The notes under the pieces are model-generated. The model made no database searches, was not told the DNA's origin, and saw only the letters and a program-made list of their open reading frames with translations. A program made the translations under genes and the position numbers. DNA of 64,000 bases from Ridgeia piscesae. Taxonomy: Eukaryota > Annelida > Polychaeta > Sabellida > Siboglinidae. Shown here piece by piece: positions 24,701 to 34,126 of the stretch; the first letter of the stretch is position 1; each line of letters starts with the position of its first letter. The stretch lies in the NCBI GenBank assembly GCA_025642075.2, contig JAODUO010000472.1, positions 232,501-296,500 on the forward strand, written 5' to 3'.

Positions 24701-25176
24701 CCATTTTGGTTTGCTGAAGGGTTGGCCGTATAAAAGGGGGATATGTCCACACACATGTATCTAGTACACGTCTCAGTCTGATACTAAAGCTACACACGCA
24801 TTATGTAATAATACAATGAATACAAGAAGAAAACCATTCGCAGTCAGAACCTATGCCTCCACACCAGGTGGCTACGGTTTACAGTTAGCCTACGGGTGGG
24901 GATAATTGGCAAATGTCCCTTACAAATTTAGCCGTCACACAAGTTGTGAACGTCGCCGTGATTCTGTTCGGCAGCAGCCTATGTTCAGATAGGACTCATT
25001 ACTGTAACTTCGGTCACTGTAGGTTTCGCGTTATTTCAGGTGTTGCAATGCCACACCCTGAAACTGTTCGAGGTCGGATCTGAACTGTACGCGGCCGCCG
25101 CTACAAAAGGCGTCCTGGGTGGACCGTTCGACTACAGCACTGTCTGGCACTGGAACGGTAAGTCATAGCATCACAT

Positions 25177-25232
<56 letters not shown>

Positions 25233-26645
25233 ACACCAAATATCTGCAATGGTGAAAATGTCAGAAACTACCGATAGAAACGGGTATATTTATTGAGGCG
25301 ATTATGCCGAGACGAATATGAAAGCATAGATGGCAGTAACGATGATGATATCGTATGTACTTTATGTTAAAAAAGCGAACACCACCCATATACATACTAC
25401 TGTCAATTACTCTCAGAGGTATACACATATGGAACGGTTTAGCAAGTGACATAACACAGTTGCCAAGTTTGCAACACTTTAAGAAAAGATTAAAGTTACT
25501 TTCTTCGTATTTATGAACAGTTAACACAATGATAACAATACCATTACTGTTGCTTTGTATTCAATCTTGTAACACTTACTACTACAACTACTATGCATTT
25601 TAGTTAAAAAGGGCATAGCGCCTTACAAGTCATATGACTTCTGCTGTCCTTTTAACAGCAGCAGCGATTCACCAATCATGGAATTGTATTATACTTATTT
25701 TCCGATAATATGTTGTAAATTCCTATGTTGTTAAATAAACTTTCATTAATTCATGTACACGTGCAGTTGGTTCGCTGCAACTGAAAAACCCACACGAACT
25801 TGTATCTTCAGGGACGGCGTGGGAAATGTGGCAGACACTGGAAGATACAAACTGCTGGGGATTCGGCCTCGACATAGCAACCTACCATGACGCCATCTAT
25901 CTTGCCGTCACATGCGTTACGACCCAAGTCACGCACATATTTAGGCGGGGCACCTACGATCGGAACTTTACAGTTGTGCAAGTAAGTAGTTTACGGGGAC
26001 GTCTTGGATGAATACTATAAGTAGCATTAGATACTAAATCGCTTTCTGATAAATAGTTTCCGAAATGTTCTTATACTTGTGGAAATAGTGTCACTTGTAA
26101 CCGGCAATCGGCACACGTGTACTCGACATGCGTGTTATATTTTCAGTCTATATTTTTGCAGTTATCGGGTTTGTGATTCTTCTAATAGGACCTAATGTTG
26201 AAAATGATGTTTTTATACAAAGAACACGATATTTAAGCGCTTGTAAGTTGGCGGTTAAAACAGCCGCAACAGTGCAAGCTATTTTGATACAACATGCGCA
26301 CGCAAGTTGAAGTAACGTTTCCATTCGCAGCAGCTGGACGAACGCAACGGCACCTACAGACCCGCATTTTTCATTGCCGCTGACGACCTTTACCTGGTCG
26401 TGCCGAATTTCAGTCTAGACGAAGCCGCCGAAATGGCGATCTACAAAATTCGGCCCCACCATCCTGTCTTCTTCATGACGTGGCTGGAGATGCCGAGTCG
26501 CGGTTCGTACGGCGTGAGCGTCTTTCGGCAGCACCACGATGTCTACGTGTACATCTGGCAACGCTTCAACGTCACCGACTTCGACGGCGTTCCGAACACT
26601 CTCGCCGAACGCCTCTCGTGGTCGCCGCTCTACAAGTGGGTGTGA
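15673..26645 (+). CDS. secreted PAN / EGF-like / EAR-repeat protein (TSPEAR-like)
   Basis: Nine exons chain in consistent phase: 15673-15776, 19088-19340, 19851-19977, 21026-21131, 22383-22597, 23944-24119, 25040-25157, 25812-25981 and 26331-26645. They total 1584 nt, or 527 residues. Residues 1-34 are a signal peptide, about 35-119 a PAN/apple-like domain, 120-162 a Cys-rich EGF-like module, and about 163-527 EAR repeats. EAR repeats form beta-propellers in LGI and TSPEAR proteins, so an extracellular ligand or matrix role is expected. All introns except two have clear GT-AG sites. Intron 5 fits best as GC-AG, and the exon 6 donor is uncertain. Intron 1 is filled with satellites and repeats. 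An inverted partial copy lies at 7659-3972. The exact function and the complete number of EAR repeats cannot be fixed by eye. Confidence 0.8.
15899..16630. repeat. 49-bp minisatellite in intron 1
   Basis: About 15 copies of a 49-bp unit beginning GAGGTGGCCAAATGGTCATT and ending TAACTTACATGAT. Variant units (CATACCGG..., TAGTCATT, CGACCTCTAGC, ACGAGG) recur in the same order at about 16186-16330 and 16400-16590, showing a higher-order duplication of several units. Confidence 0.95.
16835..16985 (+). pseudogene. CR1/jockey-type LINE reverse transcriptase C-terminal fragment
   Basis: Reads LVHSLATSRLDYGSSDGLQH, RLEKAQRSAARIVLQIKHGD, RRSMT. The 'SRLDYCNS...LQ..QN.AAR.V' motif lies just after the RT domain in CR1-like LINEs; here Cys-Asn is changed to Gly-Ser. 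It is a short dead fragment in intron 1 of the host gene. Confidence 0.7.
17117..17760. repeat. ~0.6-kb dispersed repeat, copy 2
   Basis: Second copy of the repeat at 3281-3890, in intron 1. The similarity continues past the core: CGCCATGTATCGTGACCCACTTA at 17815 resembles 3889-3911, so the unit may extend about 70 bp further with a deletion in copy 1. Confidence 0.85.
17945..19087 (+). repeat. 36-bp minisatellite built from the PAN-exon splice acceptor, + strand copy
   Basis: About 31 units. Distal units read TTCGTGCCACTTACAGCAGT with TAGCCTTTG; central units read TTTGTGCCACTTACAGCCGT with TAGACTTTG. The last unit is the real acceptor of exon 2 (TTACAG|CAGTGTCTGTGAGG). Each unit is 36 bp, and in the frame of exon 2 it encodes SVCVDFVCATYS without a stop; that frame stays open into the exon from about 18624. 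A marker unit with TATTTAACCTTTG lies at 18951-18963, four units from the exon. Confidence 0.95.
19088..19340 (+). CDS. exon 2: PAN/apple-like domain
   Basis: 253 nt, entering in phase 2 and leaving in phase 0 (AGC|GTGAGT). It reads SVCEDHSYGESWTLDVILSE, then ICASRCMQTSGC, GYSLYAGVCRLL and LTGCDSRAIIPG. Six cysteines with the internal C...C....C...C pattern fit PAN/apple. The acceptor is of the NAGNAG type (TTACAGCAG), so a one-residue alternative is possible. Confidence 0.8.
19851..19977 (+). CDS. exon 3: EGF-like Cys-rich module
   Basis: 127 nt between TGTGATGCAG and G|GTAAGC. It reads EAFEECPYYSRWQATG, NGEGEWKAGECRC and RGAFCHLG. The arrangement C...C.C...C resembles the C-terminal half of an EGF-like domain. 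It matches exon 3 of the - strand paralogue except for a short block after GEC. Confidence 0.75.
20000..20412. mobile_element. foldback MITE with long inverted repeats, copy A (intron 3)
   Basis: Left arm: GCGCTTACATTTTTCCG, CGTTCCGGTTGACGTTTCTG, CGCATGCGC, then AGCGAAACAACAAAGCATTT. The right arm is its reverse complement (AAATGCTTTGCCTTTTCGCT, GCGCATGCGCAGAAACGTCA, CGGAAAAATGTAAGCGC). Arms are about 150 bp, with a short unique centre and no coding sequence. A second copy is at 26855-27320. Confidence 0.85.
21026..21131 (+). CDS. exon 4: first EAR repeat, N-terminal part
   Basis: 106 nt between CTTCATAG and GA|GTAAGT, phase 1 to phase 2. It reads GFIKEPLLVANFNTTTSQGV, HHMNINGMDFLIEISE. The pattern of a variable strand followed by 'h...n...FL.v' is that of EAR repeats. 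Confidence 0.7.
21250..21575. repeat. 47-bp minisatellite in intron 4
   Basis: About seven copies of a 47-bp unit beginning CACTAATACTTCAATCTTGA and containing CCGGTGCAGGTTGCTGCACT; the segment TGCAGGTTGCTGCA is nearly palindromic. Confidence 0.95.
22383..22597 (+). CDS. exon 5: EAR repeats
   Basis: Follows GTGTCGCACAG in phase 2 and reads EEDYNYTVYGTDNASFQPYS, then HRYDVTTQGYKLVQTLYP, LAGLGSFTAAGEHYLIVNQK, MYIYNTFV. The open frame runs on to a TGA at 22606. A GT donor at 22602 would give the wrong phase for exon 6. The consensus-like GC donor TTG|GCAAGT at 22598 gives phase 1, which matches exon 6 (D-HFMLFLNF). Confidence 0.75.
22598..23943 (+). other. intron 5, probable GC-AG intron
   Basis: Starts GCAAGT and ends GGTTTTTTCAG. 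The interior is AT-rich with no other gene or repeat recognised. Confidence 0.5.
23944..24119 (+). CDS. exon 6: EAR repeat
   Basis: Reads DHFMLFLNFGNTVAYVSVLK, RRTGEIVIAFANDIPNLQSV, TFFWWPVGYNEGW. The acceptor is clear. The donor is not: CCG|GTTCGT at 24120 gives the phase 0 needed by exon 7, but it is weak. TAT|GTGAGC at 23992 is also phase 0 and would shorten the exon. Confidence 0.55.
24341..24742. mobile_element. Tigger-like MITE in intron 6
   Basis: The left end, after TA, is CAGTAGTCCCCCTCTTATAC. The right end in reverse complement is about ATATCCCCCTTTTATACGGC. Inside are CGGCCAAGG/GCGGCCAACTGG repeats like those near Tigger ends. No coding sequence. The last bases at the right end have decayed. 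Confidence 0.6.
25040..25157 (+). CDS. exon 7: EAR repeat
   Basis: 118 nt between GTTATTTCAG and AACG|GTAAGT, phase 0 to phase 1. It reads VLQCHTLKLFEVGSELYAAA, ATKGVLGGPFDYSTVWHWNG. The aromatic-rich YSTVWHWNG continues into exon 8, as in EAR repeats where 'Y.W.g..F' follows. Confidence 0.7.
25172..25232. repeat. (ACGC)n microsatellite in intron 7
   Basis: Perfect GCAC/ACGC tetranucleotide run shortly after the exon 7 donor. Confidence 0.95.
25812..25981 (+). CDS. exon 8: EAR repeat
   Basis: 170 nt between TATCTTCAG and CAA|GTAAGT, phase 1 to phase 0. It reads GTAWEMWQTLEDTNCWGFGL, DIATYHDAIYLAVTCVTTQ, THIFRRGTYDRNFTVVQ. Fits one EAR repeat with its F..h..L...g...... f.i....yL.va core. Confidence 0.75.
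26331..26645 (+). CDS. exon 9: last EAR repeats and stop
   Basis: Follows TTCGCAG|CAG (a NAGNAG acceptor) in phase 0. It reads LDERNGTYRPAFFIAADDLY, LVVPNFSLDEAAEMAIYKIR, RGSYGVSVFRQHHDVYVYIW, ...LSWSPLYKWV and TGA at 26643-26645. The stop codon lies inside the first unit of a short tandem repeat containing TGACGTCA. Confidence 0.8.
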   Translation, partial: QLDERNGTYRPAFFIAADDLYLVVPNFSLDEAAEMAIYKIRPHHPVFFMTWLEMPSRGSYGVSVFRQHHDVYVYIWQRFNVTDFDGVPNTLAERLSWSPLYKWV

Positions 26646-26750
26646 AGTCACAACCAGCGACCGGATACCACGTGGATGTGACGTCACAACTAGCAACGGA
26701 ATGAGACGTGGGTGTGACGTCACAATCAGCGACCGGATGAGGTCGTCGGC
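26636..26750. repeat. ~36-bp tandem repeat with CRE-like TGACGTCA across the stop codon
   Basis: Three units, each GTGGGTGTGA(A/C)GTCACAA followed by C(C/T)AGC(G/A)ACCGGAT. Units 2 and 3 contain the palindrome TGACGTCA, the classical CRE half-site pair; unit 1 has TGAAGTCA, and its TGA is the stop codon of the gene. Confidence 0.8.
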
Positions 26751-26854
26751 ATCTGAGACGGACGTAGCTGCTGCAGGAGTTTTACGAACACACCACGGCG
26801 CCAATACATTGGGTTAAATTTGTTACTGTAATATGTTGTCACGTCATGCGATTT

Positions 26855-27320
26855 CGCTCTTACATTTTCCGGTTGTTAAAAACGTTCCGATTGACGTTTC
26901 TGCGCATGCGCAATAAATGTGAAATCATCATGTCTAGCGAAACAACAAAGCATTTTCGGTATAAATGTCACGAGCTGTTCGTTAACTCTCCTGTGATGAT
27001 TTCTATGAAGAGTTTCTTAAAATGTTCAATGCAATAAAATAAAAATAAAATTATAGATCACTGTCACGGATTATGGTGCACTATAGTCACGTGATTTACG
27101 CTTGCTATCAAAATATGCCTCAAAACTTGATGGCGTTGTGTTAATTTGCGACAAATAACTTTGCTGAGACGTTATACACATCCTAACGAACAACCCGTAG
27201 TATTTATACCATGAATGCTTTGTCTTTTCGCTGCACATTGATGATTTTACATACATCGCGCATGCGCAGAAACGTCAATAGGAACGTTTATAACGCCAGA
27301 AAATGTAAGCACTACAGCGA
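26855..27320. mobile_element. foldback MITE with long inverted repeats, copy B (3' of the host gene)
   Basis: Same element as 20000-20412: left arm GCTCTTACATTTTCCGG, TTCTGCGCATGCGCAATAAA, CGAAACAACAAAGCATTTTC; right arm the reverse complement, ending CCAGAAAATGTAAGC. The centre is longer than in copy A. It contains AATAAA motifs (about 26912 and 27028) that could serve as polyadenylation signals for the upstream gene, but this is speculative. Confidence 0.85.
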
Positions 27321-27344
27321 CACGGGAAAAGGAATACAACCACT

Positions 27345-27525
27345 GCTGTTGTAGCAAGAGCACGCGGCTGTTGTAGCAACAACACGCGGCTGTTGTAGCA
27401 ACAGCAGCGGCTGTTGTAGCAACAGCACGCGGCTGTTGTAGCAACAGCACGCGGCTGTTGTAGCAACAGCACGCGGCTGTTGTAGCAACAGCACGCGGCT
27501 GTTGTAGCAACAGCACGCTGCAGCA
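27345..27525. repeat. 22-bp palindromic tandem repeat
   Basis: Eight units of CGGCTGTTGTAGCAACAGCA plus CG. Every unit contains the perfect inverted repeat GCTGTTG-TAG-CAACAGC, so each can fold as a 7-bp hairpin with a 3-base loop. Confidence 0.95.
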
Positions 27526-28732
27526 AATGTAGACCTCAATAAGGGGTTCGTCCGCCCAGGCAGTGCATTTCTGCATATTAAAACAGTTGTCATTTTGTTT
27601 GGTGGTGTAATCAGGGGCAATCGTGGGTAGTTCAAGCAAAAATGGAGTGGTGTAATGTTTGAAAGAAGTTTGTGGGGGGTCTGAGGTATGAGAAGTTCAC
27701 AGAACGTCTGCTTATGGAGGGTAAATATGCTGTGAAATTGTCAGTAACAGATCACATCAAGATTAGTAGGAAATAAAGGAAACGTTATAATGGTCGCCTA
27801 TGGAAAATGCAAATGTGGTCTGACTCGAGCAGAACCAGGAATACTATTCGTATTTCAATGCTGCAGATTTTGTTGCAGGAACATGAACATTATTGGGTCG
27901 ACAGGTGAACTGTCACAGAGCTTATATAATATAGTAACTGTTACGCAGCTCAAATATGAATATTTCAAAATACGAATGTTTCTAAAACTCGAATATTTGT
28001 TGTCCCGTTGTTGCTGCATATATAATAGTGATGCGTTGTAGCACGGAAAATATAAGGCATTACCACAGAACAACTTGGTAAGATTTATTGAACGATTTTC
28101 TGAGTACTGAAGGACCAGATTCCAAAATGCACCAAGACAATTTTCACAAGAAAAGAAGATAATAACGTATCCCTCCCCTCTACCACAGATGCTGTTCTGG
28201 TGAACTAAGAGAAATGGCGTTATGCGCCGAAATGTTCATCTTAACGTCCTTGAAGTTAACACAGTTTTCGGAACCAATCGGGGTATTAAGGGAGTTGAGA
28301 CTGAGCTCCTCAAAAGTTTTGTTGTTGGCCGGATTTGGAATAAGTCAGCAATATTTATGGAACAGACGAGCATTTTGAAGTGCACTTTTTATGGTAGATG
28401 ATTTAATATCACATAAGCGCCCCAATTTTTATGGAAAGCATTGAAGTGAAGTGAGCCTGAAGGTATTTTGTTGAATAACAGGGGAACAACCAATAAGTAC
28501 AAGAATTTATAATTATCTCTACATCAACAATTGTTAAACAAACGTTATTATAGTATATAAAGACCTGAGAAATGGGGATCAGTGACTCCTGTTAAGACTA
28601 AAACATTCAGCATATTGAGGCTCAATGTGCATTTTCTTTGGCCAGCCTCAAGGTGACGATTCAAGCATACATCCACCTTCGTTAAATTAACAAAACATGC
28701 CGTGAAGGCTTGAACACTTACATACTGTATGT
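27526..28732. other. unassigned sequence
   Basis: No exon, transposon terminus or RNA gene recognised. Open frames at 27790-28041 and its complement lack known motifs. Confidence 0.35.
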
Positions 28733-28885
28733 TTGGCCATAGCTTTATGCAGAGACCTGTCATTTGAACGGGTAAAAACCATTGTGGACGGGTAGAAATA
28801 TGGGTGGATGGGTAAAAAAATGACACAAAAATCCAAAACCACAGATATTGTCAGTTATGCCTTAAAGGAGTGTAAATGGTGTCAT
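28733..28885. repeat. dispersed repeat, shared with 55055-55240
   Basis: Shared segments in order: CATAGCTTTATGCAGAGACC, GGACGGGTAGAAATAT, GGTAAAAAAATGACACAAAA and ATAGATATTGTCAGTTATGC-like sequence. Both copies are on the same strand and about 75-80% alike by eye. No terminal structure is visible. Confidence 0.7.
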
Positions 28886-30230
28886 ATGTGTGTATATAGT
28901 CCATTTCAGGTCATCAGACACATTCTAAATTTTGTAAACTGGCTTAACAGTTAACATCCATGTGTCCACCAAAACATGTGTGACTGGCAATAATTTGGTC
29001 CTGCATAAAGCCCTGATGTTGGCTAAGGAGTTGGAAATTGTTTTGTGCCACTCTGATGCTACACACCTGCTGTCACATTTCCTGCGAGTGTCCTTAAAAC
29101 AAGTCTTTTCACATGCTTTTGTGTGCGTGGTGTTCACATAGTTGCGCTGAGTAAGACTCTCTGTGTCAATGGAAGGTAGCTGAAATATGTCCTCTCCTCC
29201 AACTGAAGAATATAGTGCCTGCATCTGGTGTCTCGTAGTGATGGAGTACTCTTGCAAGATGGTGGGTACGGCTGGCCAGCCTGAAAAACGTAATTGTGAC
29301 ATATTATACAAAGTTGTCTTTGCAGAAACAACTGATTGTTTCTTGTATCTTGTCTTGTCATCATATATACATAGCTCCATAAGTCAGATTGAAAAGTTAA
29401 GCATGAAGAATTCATTATATACTTGATATCTGCTGAAGCTGTTCAACTGTTGCGCAAATATCATTCGGAACTGTTGCAGTACATTATGCACGCACCGCAA
29501 AGAAATCATGAAAACAGTCACCAAATTTTTAATCCAATACTCTGCAGATGTGATAAAAAATTATAATTACTGCCTTCCATCGATACAAATGTTCATGAAA
29601 TTGTCAAATTTTTGGGTGGATACATTATCATGACAGGAAACTCTGATAGGTGGCCCCACTCTAGGTGTATTTGCTACAACCTCCACATTCAAATGTACAC
29701 CCCAATCGCTTCTCTGCCTTTTGGTTAAGATCAAAGTTGTTGGAGGCCAAGTTTGATAGCTCATTTAAAGATAATGTGCTGTCCTATGGCCCGCTTGGCA
29801 GAAACAAGTGAAGATAGTGAAGGGAGATTGTTGTAATTGTTAGTTAAGGTCAATATTAAAACTGTAAACATTTAAAGTTTTTGTGCTCCAGTTATTCCAA
29901 GAAAGCGTAAAGATTTCTTTAATTCCCTTTATCCCTATTTACAAGAGCAATGCCCAACACTATTAGCAGAAATTTTACCTGTATCAGTGATTTTGGCCTT
30001 GATAAACGTGATGGAATTGATTTATATGGAATTGTAATTGTAAGTGTAAAATTTGTTTATGTTTGTGAAAATCATCACGTTAGATGCTTTAAAAAAACTT
30101 TATCCTCTCAAACACGAATGCTTGTGGAAAATTAAACCCATTGGTAATCAAGATTCGGAGTAAAGTACATTTCCTACAATTACTTATTAGTCATTCTTCG
30201 TGAATATCATGCATTCTTCAGCAGGAATTA
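28886..30230. other. unassigned sequence with long - strand open frames
   Basis: A 151-codon - strand open frame (29380-28925) overlaps a 93-codon frame (29415-29134). Composition is His/Cys/Thr-rich with no recognised motif; it may be a decayed transposon. On + at 29950-30135 is a 61-codon frame without known motifs, just upstream of the LINE. Confidence 0.3.
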
Positions 30231-30269
30231 AGAGGCGAAACAAAATGAAACTAAGCTGATTCACCTCAA

Positions 30270-31620
30270 AGAGAATACCAGAACAATGCCGGAATTAGAA
30301 AATCATAAAACAGGCACAAAGCCTAGGATAATAAATGTAAATGAATATTTCTTGGAAGGCACAAAGATCAGACCAAAAGCGAAATATTTAGAGACAGATG
30401 AAAAACCTACTTGCTTCTTTTTACTTAGAGAAAAAGTCATCTATAGAAAAAAATATATAATCTTTAAAGAATGATAAAGCTGAATTAATTACAAGTAGTC
30501 GGATCAAAGAAAAGTGTAGCACATTTTTATGAAACACTGTATAGCAAACAAATTGACCCCTTAAACAATTACTTTCTTGAAGACATTCCCAAATTAAGTT
30601 TGCAGAGTACAGAAAAATTTGCATTTAAACAAATACAAAGTAATATATCTCTTGGGCGAAATGGTTTATCATAAGAATTTCATACTTTCACTTTTCCATA
30701 TATTGGCAAGTAATTTGTTGTATGACTAATTAACTGTGTATGGCACACTACCACAATCTCACAGGCAGTGTTATATAACATTAGTTTGTAAGGATAAAAA
30801 CAATGCTGTTCAATATGTTAATGATAAGAATATGTCTGCTACCTTTATTTCGACCGTGTCTTTCAACTGTGTCTCTTATTAATATTTATTTAAAGTTTTT
30901 ACACAGCTTTGGTCGGCTATTTATATTACTGGGGACACTGTTATACACAGATATTCATTCCCGAGTTCTTGTCAATGGTTTTACATCTAGAGAATTTCCA
31001 GTAAAGTGTAGTGTTCGTCAAGGGTGTCGCCTGTCACCTGTTTTGTATGTACTTTGCATGGAGCCATTTGCTCATAAGATTCGATCTGATCAAATGATCA
31101 GGGGTATTTCTTTGCCTGGTGCTTCAGAACAATTTAAAATTTGCCACTATGCTGGTGATACAAACCTTTTCATTTCAGATACAAGATCTGTTCATAAAAT
31201 ATTAATGTTAGTGGAATTGTTTGAACTGGTTTTGGTGGCAAAATTAAATAGAGAAAAATGTTGGTATGTGGCTAGGTCGGTTCAGAGATCACTCAGACCA
31301 ACCAGCCAGTTTAAATTGGATAAGCTAACGCAACACATTTTACAGGGTTTATCTATAAACAAAGTAAGGTGATTGGAAAAAAATATTTCCAAATTCCGGA
31401 AATGTTTAAATCTGTACAGTAGCAGAGATGAGGGAAAATGTGGACAGTCTGATATTAATGCCTGATAAGGTGCGACATAAACTGAACAAACGTTTGTTCA
31501 CACTTTTATTGTGGAAACGCCAGCTTGAAGCAATTAATAGAGTAACATTATATTATTTTTTGAACGGCGGTTTGAACATTGTAGATATCCAAACCAAATG
31601 AGAATCACTTCTAATTAAAC
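30270..31620 (+). pseudogene. L1/Tx1-like LINE ORF2 remnant
   Basis: Pieces in order match an L1-type ORF2. KYLETDEKPTCFFLLREK (about 30390-30435) is the linker before the RT. SREFPVKCSVRQGCRLSPVL, YVLCMEPFAHKIR and GISLPG (30985-31120) are RT motifs. YAGDTNLFISD (31148) stands where YADDT is expected, with one catalytic Asp changed to Gly. FLNGGLNIVDIQTK (31559-31600) is the conserved C-terminal 'GGL...D'. Stops and frameshifts separate the pieces. The Asp-to-Gly change alone would inactivate the polymerase. Confidence 0.75.
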
Positions 31621-32080
31621 AAGTACTACTGTAGGCAATAAAGCCAAGTGGAAATAATTAGCTGTTTACTGGATTGGCTTGCATTTAAGACAGTACATCC
31701 CCATCCCCTCTTTTACAACCCTTCTTATACCTCATTCGGAAAATATACCTGCGTATTACAAAACTGCACTTAAAATAGTTCGTATATAGGCAGACTCATC
31801 CTCGCCAGCCAGGGCTGTTTGCCATGCAAATGTCAGAACCCTGATGCAAAGTTCAGATGTTAGTTGACTCAGCAGTAATAATTGACTTCACCAGTCTCGA
31901 CTGCTTCATCCGTGAGAACAGCGTAAATACCTGCCCTAATTCAAAGACGGATGAATGACTTCTGTGAATCCCAGTGTAATGTTTGTTTGCCCAACGAGCA
32001 ACTGAATGGTTTGTTCATCCCAATCACTGCATGTAGTTTTGCAATGCGGAGAGCCACAGATGCTGCTGCATGTCTAGCAC
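31621..32080. other. unassigned sequence
   Basis: No feature recognised between the LINE and the second piggyBac-like end. Confidence 0.4.
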
Positions 32081-32082
32081 TG

Positions 32083-32442
32083 ATGTTATCCCATTAGCAC
32101 TCAAGTCGGGCATTCACAGTCAGCCCAAATCTCCTCAGGTCAGCCATAGCTGGTCAGCAAATACAGCATGGCGTTTGAATTCGGTTTACACGGTTCCATC
32201 TAGTGATTAAGCAATGCAATAAATGCGACACCTATCTAGACATATAAAATAAAATTGTGGCTATTTTGGATACTTTCGTTCTTAATTTTTTTACCGCATT
32301 TTCTAAAATTTAACAGCAATAGTTTTCGGACATTTAAAAATGACCTCCAGCCGCCGCTTTTTCACCGCAGCAGAGACAGCGCGTCAAATTCATGAATATG
32401 CAAGCGAGCTTGACGATGTTGATTCTGACATTGAACTTGAGG
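32083..32442 (+). mobile_element. 5' end of a second piggyBac-like element
   Basis: The terminus TTATCCCATTAGCACTCAAG resembles the right end of the 11981-13496 element (TTAACCCATTAG). The distance from terminus to first ATG (about 258 bp) is close to that element's 233 bp. The first base pairs have drifted from TTAA to TTAT. A matching right end was not found, so the element is truncated or decayed. Confidence 0.5.
32341..32442 (+). pseudogene. first exon of a piggyBac-like transposase
   Basis: ATG, 34 codons, donor GAG|GTGAGT in phase 0. It reads MTSSRRFFTAAETARQIHEY, ASELDDVDSDIELE. The helical start and the terminal Asp/Ser-acidic 'DSDIELE' parallel the 12214-12309 exon (DSDSDD...DVEIEE). 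No following transposase core was found. Confidence 0.5.
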
Positions 32443-33495
32443 TGAGTTGGTGCAAATTTGGATTTACCGCCATGTAACCATGTAACCATCACAACGATGT
32501 GACAGGGACAGGGTCAGCTAGAAGCAATCAGGGTATAAACAATAACAGTATTTTGTGACGATAGGTAATCTAGTCTATTTATTACAGATGATACTGCTAA
32601 AATGTGTAACATATAACAAATTATACACCAACATATATATAATTTAATGTTCTTTTAAATAAACACAATTTGTAGCAGTAAACAACTTGCATAAAATGTT
32701 ACACTGCAACAAAGCATTCTTTACAAAATGTTTCAAAATGGGGACAATACTGAAGTGTCTAGACTGGGTAATAAGACCCTATGTCAAACTGATGTAGGTA
32801 CATCAGCTATGAACGCAAACCAAACAGCTACACATTTATAATAATGGGATCATATCAGTTTTGGGGTGCACACTTATCTAGACCAGTCTACTATTATAAA
32901 ATGGGGGTCTAGTAGTCAAGTGTCCTGTGTTAATGACCTAGGCTATGGCTGATTGGTTTCCCTGTAGGCTGGGTCCCTGTAGTATGCGGCATAGCAACAA
33001 CAGCATGTCCATTCCCATGCTGTGATGCACATGCATAGAAAAACTGTCAGTGCAACAGTCCCACAACTATTACACCGAGATAAGCTGTGGATCCCAAAGC
33101 CAGCCTGCAGGATGTTTATCATCTAGGCAGAAGGGAGGGATTCCTGCTTTTTGTAATTTGATCCCATTTGGCATTTGGGATTTTGGGTGATGACAGCCAA
33201 AGCAGGTTTGCCAAACTGGCAAAAGGCAGGGTTGGGAAATCCTACACAGGCACCCCTAGCTTCCTCTGTACATGACCTTTAATGTCACTCTGAATCAGGC
33301 ATGCAGTTACTGCTCCAAAGTCTACCCTCCAAAGGTTCAATGATTTGAGTAGGCCATGGCCCCTATTCACATACATGTAACCAACATAATTGTTTTAAAC
33401 TCCATACCATAAAGGTCTTTGTTTATTTTAAAATTATTGCCAGACCAACAATAAATACATTTTTATAGTTACTAATAATGTTTACTCATCATATA

Positions 33496-33530
<35 letters not shown>

Positions 33531-34120
33531 CAACCACACATATATATAATATATATATATATAATATATAATATATATATAATATTATAATATAGACTGA
33601 GACAATTTATATATATATATATATATATAAATTGGTCTCCCGTCCCCTCACTTCTAAATTTTACTGATATCTATCCGTAGTAACAAGGCTAATAACAAAT
33701 TCAGATGATTATGAAGTTGTAATTCCACGAGATATCTAGGCCCAACCATCTCTGCCATATAAAAATAATCACTTCAGCGTAGACAAACTGAACAAAGGTG
33801 TTTGCACTGCACGCTGAGCAACAAGCAAACATTGACAGTATATGTAACTGTGTGACACTAAACCACAATTTAATCAAACTCTCCAAATCAGGGAAATTGG
33901 GGGTAATTAATATATCACTTCTGCCAAATTTCAGCAAAAAGCCAGGGTGCATGTTATAAGGGCGGAGGCATATTATATACATACAGAAAACAAAGCACGG
34001 TAGAATGGGAATGCAATACAGTTACAGCCTACCCAGATTCAGATTAACCAGAGACAAGGTGTTGTGAGATAAAATTGAAAACTGTGTGTATGTTTCATGG
34101 CCATTCTGAAGAATCCATTC
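32443..34120. other. unassigned sequence with an AT microsatellite
   Basis: Interrupted (AT)n at about 33493-33630. Elsewhere no domain is recognised. This could be the intron between the first piggyBac-like exon and the exon at 34127. Confidence 0.35.
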
Positions 34121-34126
34121 CTTCAG

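Noticed and set aside
27247..27639. 130-codon - strand open frame rich in Cys/Tyr/Asn
   Set aside because: Translation of the 22-bp palindromic repeat.
29134..29415. - strand protein at 29 kb as a transposase
   Set aside because: Two overlapping frames are open, but neither shows a motif I recognise, so no family was assigned.
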